Positions 9,383-18,069 of a stretch of 64,000 nt of DNA are shown here, in pieces. Under the pieces are notes generated by a model. The model was not told where the DNA came from, searched no databases, and worked only from the letters and a program-made list of their open reading frames with translations. How positions within the stretch are numbered: position 1 is the first letter of the stretch; the number at the start of each line of letters is the position of its first letter. Source of the DNA: Petrotoga mobilis SJ95 (GTDB lineage: Bacteria; Thermotogota; Thermotogae; Petrotogales; Petrotogaceae); NCBI RefSeq assembly GCF_000018605.1, contig NC_010003.1:2105549-2169548 (forward strand), written 5' to 3'. The position numbers were made by a program, and so were the translations under genes.

Positions 9383-9655
9383 GTGAATAAGAAAGATTTA
9401 GTTGATGCTTTTGCAAAGAAGGCTAACGTAACAAAGAAAGATGCAGAAAGTTTCGTTGATGCTTTTGTTGATGTAGTGTCTGAGGCTTTAAGTAAGGGTG
9501 AAGAGGTTAAGTTAGTTGGTTTTGGAACTTTCAAAGTTCAGAAAAGAGCAGCTAGAAAAGGTGTCAACCCACAAACTGGAAAAGCTATTAAGATTCCAGA
9601 AAAGATGGTTCCAAAATTCGTTCCTGGTAAAGAATTAAAAGATATGGTGAAGTAA
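9383..9655 (+). CDS. hup: HU-family DNA-binding protein
   Basis: Small histone-like protein that bends and compacts DNA. From the GTG at 9383 it is 90 residues, the family's standard length: NKKDLVDAFAKKANVTKKDA, the GFGTFKVQKRAARKG strand, and NPQTGKAIKIPEKMVPKF, the DNA-grasping arm with its conserved proline. The GTG is chosen over the upstream ATG (9377) and TTG (9365) because GAAAGGGGG lies 8 bases before it and HU proteins begin M-N-K. It is monocistronic, with its own promoter and a strong terminator. Confidence 0.96.
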   Translation: MNKKDLVDAFAKKANVTKKDAESFVDAFVDVVSEALSKGEEVKLVGFGTFKVQKRAARKGVNPQTGKAIKIPEKMVPKFVPGKELKDMVK

Positions 9656-9660
9656 ATTCC

Positions 9661-9692
9661 AAAAAATGGGCAGGATTCCTGCCCATTTTTTT
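9661..9692 (+). terminator. Terminator after the HU gene
   Basis: A 14-bp stem with core ATGGGCAGG/CCTGCCCAT (9666-9674 with 9678-9686), a 3-base loop and a T run follows the HU stop codon closely. Confidence 0.9.
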
Positions 9693-9726
9693 ATGATAAA
9701 GACTTGATCACATGGGAGGGTTTCAA

Positions 9727-10398
9727 GTGATCTGGGCGATTTCAGATATCCACGGTATGTACGATACTTTAATTTCGCTTTTAAAACGGATACAGATCAA
9801 AGATTCTGACACAATGATTTTTCTTGGTGATTATGTGGACAGAGGACCTGATTCAAAAAAGGTGCTGGATCTTTTGATTACTTTAAGCAAACAGAGGAAT
9901 CGTATTTTTTTAAAGGGGAACCATGACGATATGATGGTCGACTATTGTCAAAAAACTCATGAGTATGGAGAAGGTGTCTGGTTTTACAACGGTGCATTGT
10001 CGACAATTAAAAGTTTCAATAACAATATTGGGGAAGAGTACATAAACTTTTTAAAAGATCTACCTCTGTATTATGAGTTGGAAGTAGAAAACGAGAAATA
10101 TTTGTTTGTACATGCGGGAGTTAATCCAAAAAAGTCACTTTCAAAACAAGATAAATGGGATTTGTTGTGGATAAGAGATGAATTTTTAAGTATGTCAGAA
10201 AGGTATTTTAATTATACCGTTATTCATGGACATACTCCAACATTGTACTTAACAGGTGAAGATAAGATCTTTGTGAAACGTGATAATAATAAGAAAATAA
10301 TAAGTGTAGATATAGATACGGGATGTGTGTACGGTGGGAAATTGACGGCCTTTGGAATCACTGAGGATAACAGACACGTAGTTTTACAAGCTGTTTGA
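9727..10398 (+). CDS. PP1/ApaH-like metallophosphoesterase
   Basis: Calcineurin-type phosphoesterase of the bacterial PrpA/ApaH-like Ser/Thr phosphatase group. All metal-binding motifs are present in a 223-residue product: SDIHGMYDT, GDYVDRGPDS, GNHDD, FVHAGVNP and HGHTPT. The GTG at 9727 is preferred because GGGAGG (9714-9719) lies 7 bases upstream. The alternative ATG at 9712 overlaps that site. The substrate (phosphoprotein or dinucleoside polyphosphate) cannot be told from sequence. It appears monocistronic. Confidence 0.88.
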   Translation: MIWAISDIHGMYDTLISLLKRIQIKDSDTMIFLGDYVDRGPDSKKVLDLLITLSKQRNRIFLKGNHDDMMVDYCQKTHEYGEGVWFYNGALSTIKSFNNNIGEEYINFLKDLPLYYELEVENEKYLFVHAGVNPKKSLSKQDKWDLLWIRDEFLSMSERYFNYTVIHGHTPTLYLTGEDKIFVKRDNNKKIISVDIDTGCVYGGKLTAFGITEDNRHVVLQAV

Positions 10399-10490
10399 AA
10401 AATCGATTTAAACTTCTTTAATCGTCTTTAATTGCTTTTAAACTCTTCTAATTAAAAATACTTCGACTTTCTAACTTTTTCAAAGAGTGA

Positions 10491-10496
10491 TATAAT
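10491..10496 (+). promoter_or_regulatory. -10 element upstream of the glycine cleavage genes
   Basis: TATAAT lies 41 bases before the ATG at 10537 in an AT-rich 138-base gap. No good -35 is visible, and the leader is too short and unstructured for a glycine riboswitch. Confidence 0.45.
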
Positions 10497-10536
10497 TAAG
10501 GTTGAATAGTATCTTCTCTCTGAGAGGTGTGAGACA

Positions 10537-11862
10537 ATGCTGAAAAAACTAAAAGATTACTGCAATTATTCACAGAGCCAGATTTTGAAACAAATTTTGG
10601 AAGAAAACGGTATACAAGTATTTTTAAAATCTCCCATTGGAATAGGTGGAGAATATTTCGGTGAAGGAGCAATTTACGATTTATATGTTGAGGATAAAGA
10701 TTTTGAAAGCGCGATAGTTATAATTGAAGAATTGGAGAAGGGAGGAATTACTTTGTCTGAACTAAAAAAGACTCCGCTTTATGAAAGACATATAGAACTT
10801 GGAGCGAAGTTGGGAGAATTTGCAGGTTGGGAGCTTCCGTTATGGTATTCTTCTATTATTGATGAGCATAACGCAGTAAGAAATTGTATTGGAGTTTTTG
10901 ATGTATCTCATATGGGTGAATTATTTGTGCAAGGGAAAGATGCTCAGAAATTTGTAAATTACCTTATTACAAATAATGTGGAAAAGATACCCATTGGTAA
11001 AATAGTGTACTCTCCTATGTGTAACGAGGATGGTGGAATTTTAGATGATCTTCTCGCTTATAAATTAGACGAAGAAAAGATCTTGTTGGTAGTCAACGCA
11101 TCTAATACTCAAAAAGATTTTGATTGGGTAAGAAAGCAATCTTCTTCTTTTAATGTTGAGGTTATTAACAAGAGTGATGAATATTGCCAAATAGCTTTCC
11201 AAGGTCCTAAATCCCAGGATCAACTGCAAAAATATCTTAAAGATATTGATCTGGATAGTATAGAATATTATTCCTTCAAAATTCTAGGATTGGAAGGAGA
11301 AGAAGTAATATTATCAAGGACCGGATACACAGGTGAAGATGGTTTTGAGTTGTACCTGTCTCCAGCGATCGCTGTTAAAGTTTGGGATAGACTTATACAA
11401 CTTGCTAAAGAGGTTGATGGGAAACCATGTGGTTTAGGAAGCAGGGATACTTTGAGATTCGAGCCTAAAATGCTCCTTTATGGCAACGATATGGATGAAA
11501 ATACTACTCCTTTGGAGGCAGGTCTAAGTTGGACTGTTGATTTTAATAAAGAATTTATTGGTAAGGAAGCTTTGCTGAAACAAAAAGAAGAAGGAATCAA
11601 AAGAAAATTAGTTGGTATGGAAGTACACGACAAGATGCCCGTGAGACATGGGTATGAAATTTTCAAAGATAATGAAAATATAGGGTTTGTGACAAGTGGT
11701 GTAAAGTCTCCTACTTTGGGGAAAAATTTAGCCTTAGGCTATGTAAGTAAAGAATTTTCAAAATTAGAAACCATTGTGAGTATAAAAGCAAGGGAAAAGT
11801 TATTAGAAGCTGAGGTCGTGAAAACTCCGTTTTATAAAGGAAGTGTAAAAAGCACAAAGTAA
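10537..11862 (+). CDS. gcvT: Aminomethyltransferase (glycine cleavage T protein) with in-frame N-terminal DUF2007-like domain
   Basis: T protein of the glycine cleavage system: transfers the methylene group from aminomethyl-lipoyl H protein to tetrahydrofolate, releasing ammonia. Residues ~73-441 are a complete GcvT (TPLYERHIELGAKLGEFAGW, FDVSHMGE, SRTGYTGEDGFELYL, MDENTTPLEAGL). The first ~70 residues (CNYSQSQILKQILEENGIQV to AIVIIEELE) resemble DUF2007, a small putative signalling domain not normally part of GcvT. At the junction an in-frame TTG at 10753 is preceded by GGGAGGA eight bases upstream. A separate 369-residue GcvT, the normal family length, could therefore start there. Whether the cell makes the fusion, the short form or both is unknown. 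Confidence 0.9.
   Translation: MLKKLKDYCNYSQSQILKQILEENGIQVFLKSPIGIGGEYFGEGAIYDLYVEDKDFESAIVIIEELEKGGITLSELKKTPLYERHIELGAKLGEFAGWELPLWYSSIIDEHNAVRNCIGVFDVSHMGELFVQGKDAQKFVNYLITNNVEKIPIGKIVYSPMCNEDGGILDDLLAYKLDEEKILLVVNASNTQKDFDWVRKQSSSFNVEVINKSDEYCQIAFQGPKSQDQLQKYLKDIDLDSIEYYSFKILGLEGEEVILSRTGYTGEDGFELYLSPAIAVKVWDRLIQLAKEVDGKPCGLGSRDTLRFEPKMLLYGNDMDENTTPLEAGLSWTVDFNKEFIGKEALLKQKEEGIKRKLVGMEVHDKMPVRHGYEIFKDNENIGFVTSGVKSPTLGKNLALGYVSKEFSKLETIVSIKAREKLLEAEVVKTPFYKGSVKSTK
10739..10755 (+). promoter_or_regulatory. Internal ribosome binding site and TTG start for a stand-alone GcvT
   Basis: GGGAGGA at 10739-10745 is followed 8 bases later by TTG (10753) in the same frame. Initiation here gives MSELKKTPLYE, matching where GcvT proteins normally begin. 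The strength of this site inside a coding region argues that it is functional. Confidence 0.6.
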
Positions 11863-11867
11863 AAATA

Positions 11868-11885
11868 CGGGCAAAGGGGCGCTAT
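11868..11885 (+). repeat. Short GC-rich repeat remnant between gcvT and gcvPA
   Basis: The sequence ACGGGCAAAGGGGCGCTA keeps the typical 3' end of the dispersed family. It lies in the 65-base gap where many relatives carry gcvH. Confidence 0.5.
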
Positions 11886-11927
11886 ATCAACTTTTATAAG
11901 AATAATAAAAAGAGGTGAGATGTTATA

Positions 11928-13274
11928 ATGAATGATTTTCCATATTTACCCCATACCCAAAAAGACATAGAAGAAATGTTCTCTTTTTTGGGAATAAAAG
12001 ATATAGATGAACTTTATCGAGATATTCCAGCACTGTTCAAAGGTGAGTTGAATATCCCATCGGGTTTGAGTGAATTAGAAGTTAAAGAAAGGCTAACCGA
12101 TTTATCGCAAATGAATAAAAATATGGAAGAATACGGGATTTTTAGAGGTGCGGGAATTTACAATCATTATATTCCTTCTGTGATATATCCTTTAGCTTCA
12201 AATAGGAATTTTTTAACTGCATATACGCCTTACCAGGCTGAAGTTTCTCAGGGTACCCTCCAAATACTCTATGAGTATCAAACTCAAATTTGCAATCTTA
12301 CGGGGATGGAAGTTTCTAATTCATCTATGTACGATGGTGCTTCAGCTTTAGCTGAGGCTATTTTAATGGCAAAAAGAATTAATGGTAAAAATCATGTTTT
12401 GATGTCTAAAACGGTTCATCCCGAGTATCAAGAAGTATCAAAAACCTATGTTGAAGTGCAAGGGATGAATATAGAGCAAATAGGCTATTTATCTGAAACG
12501 GGTCAATTAGATCTAGATGAATTAACTTCTAAAATCACCCAAGAAACATCTTGTGTTGTAGTTTCATATCCAAACTTTTTTGGTGTAATAGAAGATTTGA
12601 AAGCGATAAGAGAAAAGGTTCCTAGCGATGTTATTTTCATTGTAGTTACCTATCCAATCTCTTTAGGGTTGTTAGAAACTCCTGGAAAATTTGGGGTGGA
12701 TATAGTAGTAGGAGAAGGTCAATCTTTAGGAAATACACCTTCATTTGGGGGACCGGGTTTGGGAATCTTCGCTTCCAAAAAAAAGTACATCCGAAAGATG
12801 CCTGGCAGAATTATCGGTGAAACCGTGGATCAAGATGGTAAAAGAGGATTTTGCATGATTTTGCAGACAAGGGAACAACATATAAGAAGAGAGAAGGCTA
12901 CTTCTAATATATGTTCAAATCATGCATTCAATGCTCTTTTGGCTTCTTTGTATATGAATGTGATGGGAAAGCAAGGGATAAGAGAAGTTTCTCTTCAGAA
13001 TTATCATAAAGCCCATTATCTAGCAAAAAAATTGGTAGAGACTGAAAAGTTTAAACCTGTATTTGACGGACCATTTTTTAACGAGTTTGTATTAGAAAGC
13101 AAAATTGATCCTGATCTTCTCAACGAAAAACTGTTGGAGCAACATTATTTTGGACCTTTGATACTGAAGAATTTTTATGAAGAAATGGGGAATAAGGTAC
13201 TGTTTTGTGCAACAGAACTGACTAAAAAAAGAGATATCGACTTTTTATGTTCTTTCTTGGAGGGATTATCATGA
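11928..13274 (+). CDS. gcvPA: Glycine dehydrogenase (decarboxylating) subunit 1
   Basis: N-terminal half of the split P protein. With GcvPB it decarboxylates glycine and passes the aminomethyl group to lipoylated GcvH. The 448-residue product has the family start [43 protein letters not shown] and the [18 protein letters not shown] loop. The PLP lysine is in the partner subunit, as expected for the two-subunit enzyme. The stop overlaps the gcvPB start (ATGA). Confidence 0.96.
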   Translation: MNDFPYLPHTQKDIEEMFSFLGIKDIDELYRDIPALFKGELNIPSGLSELEVKERLTDLSQMNKNMEEYGIFRGAGIYNHYIPSVIYPLASNRNFLTAYTPYQAEVSQGTLQILYEYQTQICNLTGMEVSNSSMYDGASALAEAILMAKRINGKNHVLMSKTVHPEYQEVSKTYVEVQGMNIEQIGYLSETGQLDLDELTSKITQETSCVVVSYPNFFGVIEDLKAIREKVPSDVIFIVVTYPISLGLLETPGKFGVDIVVGEGQSLGNTPSFGGPGLGIFASKKKYIRKMPGRIIGETVDQDGKRGFCMILQTREQHIRREKATSNICSNHAFNALLASLYMNVMGKQGIREVSLQNYHKAHYLAKKLVETEKFKPVFDGPFFNEFVLESKIDPDLLNEKLLEQHYFGPLILKNFYEEMGNKVLFCATELTKKRDIDFLCSFLEGLS

Positions 13275-14707
13275 AATTGATATTTGAAAAATCAGTTAGC
13301 GGGAGAACATCATATTCGCTTCCTAAATTGGATGTCAAAGAATCTCAGATAGATATACCAGAACATTTAGTTAGAAATGAAGCTCCGAATCTACCAGAAC
13401 TTTACGAAGTTGATGTTGTTAGACATTACAATCAATTAGCCAGTCTAAACCATTCGGTTGATAGAGGTTTTTATCCTTTGGGTTCTTGTACAATGAAATA
13501 CAATCCTTTTCTGAATGAAGAGGCTGCATCTTTGAATGGATTCAAATTTATTCATCCCTATCAAGAGGAAAGTACAGTACAAGGTGCGTTGGAATTGATG
13601 TATGAATTACAAGAATTTCTCAAAGAGATAACAGGGATGGATTATGTTACCCTGCAGCCTGCTGCTGGTGCCCATGGGGAGCTTACAGGAATGCTTGTTA
13701 TTAAGAAATATCTACAAGAAAATAATTTAGGTCATAAAAATGAAGTTATCATACCAGATTCCGCTCATGGTACGAATCCTGCATCTGCGGTAATGGCAGG
13801 GTTTGAAGTGGTTAAAGTTAATTCGAATAATGAGGGAAGAGTCGATTTAGATCATTTGAAATCTTTAGTGAATGAAAATACTGCCGCTATTATGCTCACA
13901 AACCCAAATACTTTGGGATTGTTTGAAAAAGATATTCTGAAGATATCTGATTTGATGCATAAAAACAATGCCTTGTTGTACTACGATGGGGCGAATTTAA
14001 ACGCAATAATGGGAAAAGTAAGACCTGGAGATAATGGTTTCGATGTTGTTCATCTAAATCTACACAAAACATTTTCCACCCCTCATGGAATGGGGGGACC
14101 TGGGAGTGGTCCTATAGCGGTAAAGTCTTTTTTAAAAGAGTATTTGCCTAAACCTATTGTGGGTATGAAAGAAAGTGGGGAATATTATTTTGATTATGAT
14201 ATCCCTAAAAGCATTGGTAAAGTACGTAGCTTTTATGGTAATTTTTTAGTACTAATCAAAGCATACACTTACATATTATCAATGGGCAAAGAAGGTTTGA
14301 AGAAGGTAAGTGAACTTGCAACTTTAAATGCGAATTATTTGAAAGAGAAGTTGTCGAAATTTTTAGACGTTGCTTATCCAGATGTCTGTAAGCATGAGTT
14401 TGTAATAAAAGGGACTTCGTTGAAAGATTATGGTGTAAGCACACTGGATTTTGCAAAAAGGCTCTTAGATTATGGTATGCATCCTCCAACAGTTTATTTT
14501 CCTTTGATAGTGGATGAAGCAATGATGATCGAACCAACCGAAACTGAAAGCAAAGAAACCTTGGATGAAGTTGCTTCTATATATGAGAAAATCTTAGAAG
14601 AAGCCAGAAAAGAACCAGATAAGTTAAAAGAAGCTCCTTTGACTTTAACTATTAAAAGATTGGACGAAATAAAAGCCAATAAGGATTTAAAGGTAAAATT
14701 TGAGTAG
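13271..14707 (+). CDS. gcvPB: Glycine dehydrogenase (decarboxylating) subunit 2
   Basis: PLP-carrying half of the P protein, 478 residues. [19 protein letters not shown] holds the lysine that binds pyridoxal phosphate, and [22 protein letters not shown] and [12 protein letters not shown] are typical. The ATG at 13271 is chosen because it follows GGAGGG and overlaps the gcvPA stop. The extension to 13247 lies inside gcvPA and has no ribosome binding site. Last gene of the glycine cleavage cluster. Confidence 0.96.
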   Translation: MKLIFEKSVSGRTSYSLPKLDVKESQIDIPEHLVRNEAPNLPELYEVDVVRHYNQLASLNHSVDRGFYPLGSCTMKYNPFLNEEAASLNGFKFIHPYQEESTVQGALELMYELQEFLKEITGMDYVTLQPAAGAHGELTGMLVIKKYLQENNLGHKNEVIIPDSAHGTNPASAVMAGFEVVKVNSNNEGRVDLDHLKSLVNENTAAIMLTNPNTLGLFEKDILKISDLMHKNNALLYYDGANLNAIMGKVRPGDNGFDVVHLNLHKTFSTPHGMGGPGSGPIAVKSFLKEYLPKPIVGMKESGEYYFDYDIPKSIGKVRSFYGNFLVLIKAYTYILSMGKEGLKKVSELATLNANYLKEKLSKFLDVAYPDVCKHEFVIKGTSLKDYGVSTLDFAKRLLDYGMHPPTVYFPLIVDEAMMIEPTETESKETLDEVASIYEKILEEARKEPDKLKEAPLTLTIKRLDEIKANKDLKVKFE

Positions 14708-14760
14708 GCGTTGATAAGTTGGGGATGAGAGTTGAAGGTATTTGTTATATTAAGTCAAAA

Positions 14761-14804
14761 AAACAGTGAGGCAAAAATATCGACTTACGCCTCACTGTTT
14801 TCTT
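14761..14804. terminator. Bidirectional terminator between gcvPB and the Fur-family gene
   Basis: A 12-bp stem (AAACAGTGAGGC at 14761-14772 with GCCTCACTGTTT at 14789-14800) has a 16-base loop and T runs on both strands. The right arm lies in the last codons of the Fur-family gene and its stop codon is in the loop. Confidence 0.82.
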
Positions 14805-15267
14805 GTTTTAAACATTCTCCACAGATTCCATAGAAAGTGATTTCAACAGAGTCGATTTTGTTATCTTTTAATTCTTCTTCAGTAAAAGTTTTAAAACTAA
14901 TTAATTTCTTTTCATCTATGAAATTTAATTTATCTAACTCTATATCTTGCACTTTTCCACAATTTTTGCAAATAAAATGCGCATGAGGGGTGATGTTAGA
15001 ATCGTAATGAATTTTATTTTCAATTAAAATTTCTTTTACTAGTCCTGCATTTTCAAATAATTTTACAATGTTATACACTGAAGTGAAAGAAATCTGAGTT
15101 TCATTACTTTTTACTAACTTTTGATGCAATTGATCAATCGACGGATGTTCATTAGAGTTAAAAAGCTCAAAGGCTACTTTGAATCTATTTGGAGTAACCT
15201 TAATCTTGTTATCTTTTAATATTTTGATTATACTATTTTTATCGTATTTAATTTCCAACTCTACCAC
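14785..15267 (-). CDS. Fur/PerR-family metal-dependent transcriptional regulator
   Basis: 160-residue winged-helix repressor of the Fur superfamily. The DNA-binding half contains NKIKVTPNRFKVAFELF and SFTSVYNIVKLFENAGLV. The metal-binding half has HAHFICKNCGKVQDI and GICGECLKQ, whose two CxxC pairs form the structural zinc site. The sequence does not decide between an iron sensor (Fur) and a peroxide sensor (PerR). GTG at 15267 is the longest start. The TTG at 15258 is better placed behind AAGGTGG and may be the real one. The gene is transcribed away from pfkA. Confidence 0.88.
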   Translation of the reverse strand: MVELEIKYDKNSIIKILKDNKIKVTPNRFKVAFELFNSNEHPSIDQLHQKLVKSNETQISFTSVYNIVKLFENAGLVKEILIENKIHYDSNITPHAHFICKNCGKVQDIELDKLNFIDEKKLISFKTFTEEELKDNKIDSVEITFYGICGECLKQENSEA

Positions 15268-15420
15268 CTTAGTTTAAATTATTTTACTGGTTAATTATAA
15301 CACAAGATTTTAAAGAATTATTTGAATTATAGTGAAATTAACAATAGTGTCAAAAAACAAGTGATATAATAAAAAGGTAGCTTAAAGAGCAGAGAGCAAA
15401 GAATTGCGACCTTATATCTT

Positions 15421-15452
15421 AATGGGCAAGGATTGGGGCGACGGGGCGCTAA
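15421..15452 (+). repeat. GC-rich dispersed repeat upstream of pfkA
   Basis: AATGGGCAAG, a diverged middle, then GGGGCGACGGGGCGCTAAA: the 3' end matches the family consensus. It lies in the leader of pfkA. Confidence 0.6.
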
Positions 15453-15511
15453 ATGAATTTTGGGATTTCTAAATGAAGTATAAAATAATAAAGATTTTTA
15501 GGAGGGATACA

Positions 15512-16480
15512 GTGAGTGAGGTTAAAAAAATCGGTTTAATGACCAGTGGTGGAGATGCACCTGGAATGAACGCTGTTATTAGGGCTGTTACAAGAAGTGC
15601 AGTAGTGGAAAATATCGAAGTGTATGGGTTTTTGAGAGGATTTGCTGGTATTTTAGATAAAGAATATAAAAAACTAACATATTCAGATGTTGGTGGAATA
15701 ATGGAAAGAGGGGGAACCATTTTAAGAACCTCTCGAGTACCAGAATTCAAAGTTCCTGAAGTTAGAAAAAAAGCTGCTGATATATTGAAGGATTTAGGTA
15801 TAGATGTGTTAGTTATAATTGGGGGTAACGGGAGTCTTACTGGGGGAAAGTTGCTAGCAGAAGAACAAGGGATATCTGTAGTAGGCGTACCGGCTTCTAT
15901 AGACAACGATATTGCATATACCGATATGAGCATAGGTGTTGATACCTGTCTTAACACAGTAGTTGATGCCATGCAAAAGTTAAAAGATACCGCTTCTTCC
16001 CACGAAAGGGCTTTTATCGTCGAAGTTATGGGAAGGACATCTGGATACATAGCGTTGATGTCAGGTCTTGCTATAGGTGCGGAAGCTATAATAATACCAG
16101 AAGTTCCCACCGATTACGATGCTTTAGCAGAAAAAATGTGGGATGAAAGAAAAAGGGGTAAGATTAATTCAATAGTCGTTGTTGCGGAGGGATCTGCCAG
16201 CGCCTATACAGTCGCCAGACATTTAGAAAATAGAATTGGTTTTGAAACGCGTATAACAATTTTAGGCCATATTCAAAGAGGGGGTTCTCCTACTGCATTC
16301 GATAGAATTTTGGCTTCGAGAATGGGGAACGAAGTAGTAAAATCAATTAAAGACGGAAATTTTAACGTGATGGTGGGCTTGAGTAAAAACGATTTAATAA
16401 GAACACCTCTTGAAAAAGTGCTTTCTGAAAATAATAAATTGGATATGGAGATTGTAAAGCTGGCAGGGATTTTATCCTAG
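15512..16480 (+). CDS. pfkA: 6-phosphofructokinase
   Basis: Phosphorylates fructose 6-phosphate in glycolysis. From the GTG at 15512 (AGGAGGG five bases upstream) it is 322 residues, the usual bacterial length. Seen: [49 protein letters not shown] with the catalytic aspartate, [12 protein letters not shown], and [14 protein letters not shown]. The glycine after GGN in the nucleotide loop fits ATP rather than pyrophosphate use. The position that is aspartate in the E. coli enzyme is asparagine here. pyk follows 108 bases downstream, so two glycolytic control enzymes are paired. Confidence 0.96.
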   Translation: MSEVKKIGLMTSGGDAPGMNAVIRAVTRSAVVENIEVYGFLRGFAGILDKEYKKLTYSDVGGIMERGGTILRTSRVPEFKVPEVRKKAADILKDLGIDVLVIIGGNGSLTGGKLLAEEQGISVVGVPASIDNDIAYTDMSIGVDTCLNTVVDAMQKLKDTASSHERAFIVEVMGRTSGYIALMSGLAIGAEAIIIPEVPTDYDALAEKMWDERKRGKINSIVVVAEGSASAYTVARHLENRIGFETRITILGHIQRGGSPTAFDRILASRMGNEVVKSIKDGNFNVMVGLSKNDLIRTPLEKVLSENNKLDMEIVKLAGILS

Positions 16481-16484
16481 GGCG

Positions 16485-16506
16485 TTCAAGGGGTAAACCC
16501 CTTGAA
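16485..16506 (+). repeat. Perfect hairpin between pfkA and pyk
   Basis: TTCAAGGGG-TAAA-CCCCTTGAA is a perfect 9-bp stem starting 4 bases after the pfkA stop. No T run follows, so it is more likely a 3'-end stabiliser, pause site or repeat remnant than a terminator. Confidence 0.6.
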
Positions 16507-16532
16507 AATTCCCAAGGCATGGAATCTAAAAA

Positions 16533-16583
16533 AAAGATGTAATTTGGGAAGAAACACCCAAAAGTTACGCATCTTTAGGAGGA
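16533..16583 (+). promoter_or_regulatory. Leader hairpin abutting the pyk ribosome binding site
   Basis: AAAGAT-GTAA-TTTGGG (16533-16548) can pair with CCCAAA, TTAC and ATCTTT (16557-16576), leaving two 2-base bulges and an 8-base loop. AGGAGGA follows at once (16577-16583). The stem could limit ribosome access or protect the processed mRNA end. Confidence 0.5.
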
Positions 16584-16588
16584 TAGTT

Positions 16589-18025
16589 ATGAACGAAAAA
16601 ATAGAAAATAAAAAGACGAGAATCGTTTGCACAATTGGTCCAGCTACACAAGATGAAACGATGATAAAAAAATTGATAAATGCAGGAATGAATGTAGCAA
16701 GATTGAATACTTCTCACGATACCATTGCTGATCATGAGAAAAGAGTAAATTTAATAAAGAAGATACGAAAAGATTTGAACATACCTTTTGCCATTTTACT
16801 CGATTTAGAAGGTCCTAAGATTCGTACGGGCAAATTTGAGACGGATCAAGTAATGTTGGAAGAGGGACAGAAATTTATTTTGACTATCGAGGAGATCGTT
16901 GGCAACAAAGAAAGGGTGAGTATAAATTATCGAGAATTACCTAAAGAAGTTAAAAAAGGAGATTTTATTCTTCTTGATGATGGAAAAATTCGACTTGTAG
17001 TCGTTAGCAGTAACGAAAAAGAAATTGTTACGAAGGTTGTAACCGGTGGCAGTATCACTCACAGAAGAGGGATAAACGTTCCTGGAATAGATATCAGTTT
17101 GCCACCTTTAACAGAAAAAGATATGGAGTATTTAAACAAGGCTGTAGAATGGAACGTAGATTATATAGCACAATCTTTTGTTAGAAAAGCTGAAGATATC
17201 ACTAGAACGAGGAGAATTCTAACGGAATTGGGTATGCCCGATCTCCCCATTATCGCTAAAATCGAAACATTACAAGCTCTAGACAACCTTGAATCGATCA
17301 TTGAAGAAGCTGATGGGGTAATGGTCGCAAGAGGAGATTTGGGTGTTGAAGCACCAGTTGAACAAATACCTTTACTTCAAAAGAGAATAATAGAGATTGC
17401 AAATACAATGGCAAAGCCTGCTATAACAGCTACCCAAATGCTTGAAAGTATGGTTAACAATCCTTTTCCTACAAGAGCAGAAGCTACTGATATAGCTAAT
17501 GCTATATTAGATGGGACGGATGCAGTTATGTTGTCTGAAGAAACGTCGATTGGGAAATACCCTGAACAAGCTGTCAAAGTTATGGCTAATGTAGCTAAAG
17601 AAACCGAAAAAATACTAGAAGAGTACTACTACAAATTTGATTATTCAACATACGGTGGTGGAGATCCCGCTACCAATTCGATAACGATGTCTGCAATAAA
17701 AATTGCCGAGCAATTAGGAATTGATGTTATAGTTGCCACCACTTATAGTGGTTATACGGCAAGAGCTTTGTCTAGGTTCAGAAGAAATATTAAAATAGTT
17801 GCTGCATCTCCAAGGATAACTACTTATCATCGATTGGCATTGATATGGGGAGTCACCCCCGTTATCATGCAAAAATTTACCGACACAGATAATATGTTGG
17901 AGAGCGTTAGCAATATCGTAAAATCTTTAGATTTTGGTGTATCAGGAGAAAATATCATAGTGACGGCTGGGATTCCCTATGGTTTCTCCAGTAAAACCAA
18001 TCTCTTAAAGGTTCATGAGATATGA
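16589..18025 (+). CDS. pyk: Pyruvate kinase
   Basis: Converts phosphoenolpyruvate and ADP to pyruvate and ATP. From the ATG at 16589 (AGGAGGA five bases upstream) it is 478 residues: TRIVCTIGPATQDE, RLNTSHD, LLDLEGPKIRTGKF, the B domain, IAKIET, VMVARGDLGVEAP, ITATQMLESM with PTRAEATDIANA, and an allosteric C-terminal domain ending near residue 478. The in-frame extension to 16502 is leader and has no start signal. Likely cotranscribed with pfkA. Confidence 0.97.
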   Translation: MNEKIENKKTRIVCTIGPATQDETMIKKLINAGMNVARLNTSHDTIADHEKRVNLIKKIRKDLNIPFAILLDLEGPKIRTGKFETDQVMLEEGQKFILTIEEIVGNKERVSINYRELPKEVKKGDFILLDDGKIRLVVVSSNEKEIVTKVVTGGSITHRRGINVPGIDISLPPLTEKDMEYLNKAVEWNVDYIAQSFVRKAEDITRTRRILTELGMPDLPIIAKIETLQALDNLESIIEEADGVMVARGDLGVEAPVEQIPLLQKRIIEIANTMAKPAITATQMLESMVNNPFPTRAEATDIANAILDGTDAVMLSEETSIGKYPEQAVKVMANVAKETEKILEEYYYKFDYSTYGGGDPATNSITMSAIKIAEQLGIDVIVATTYSGYTARALSRFRRNIKIVAASPRITTYHRLALIWGVTPVIMQKFTDTDNMLESVSNIVKSLDFGVSGENIIVTAGIPYGFSSKTNLLKVHEI

Positions 18026-18069
18026 TATAATTAATACATTAGTAAAAATTTATTTTTGAGGTGATTTTT

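Noticed and set aside
10399..10536. Possible glycine riboswitch upstream of gcvT
   Set aside because: The 138-base leader lacks the paired aptamer cores and is AT-rich with only a -10 box and a ribosome binding site.
15469..16110. 213-residue minus-strand frame inside pfkA
   Set aside because: Complement of strongly conserved phosphofructokinase codons. The Pro/Ser/Thr/Ile-rich translation is typical of an antisense shadow.
16485..16506. Hairpin after pfkA as a rho-independent terminator
   Set aside because: It is followed by AATTCCC rather than a T run, and pyk lies close downstream on the same strand.
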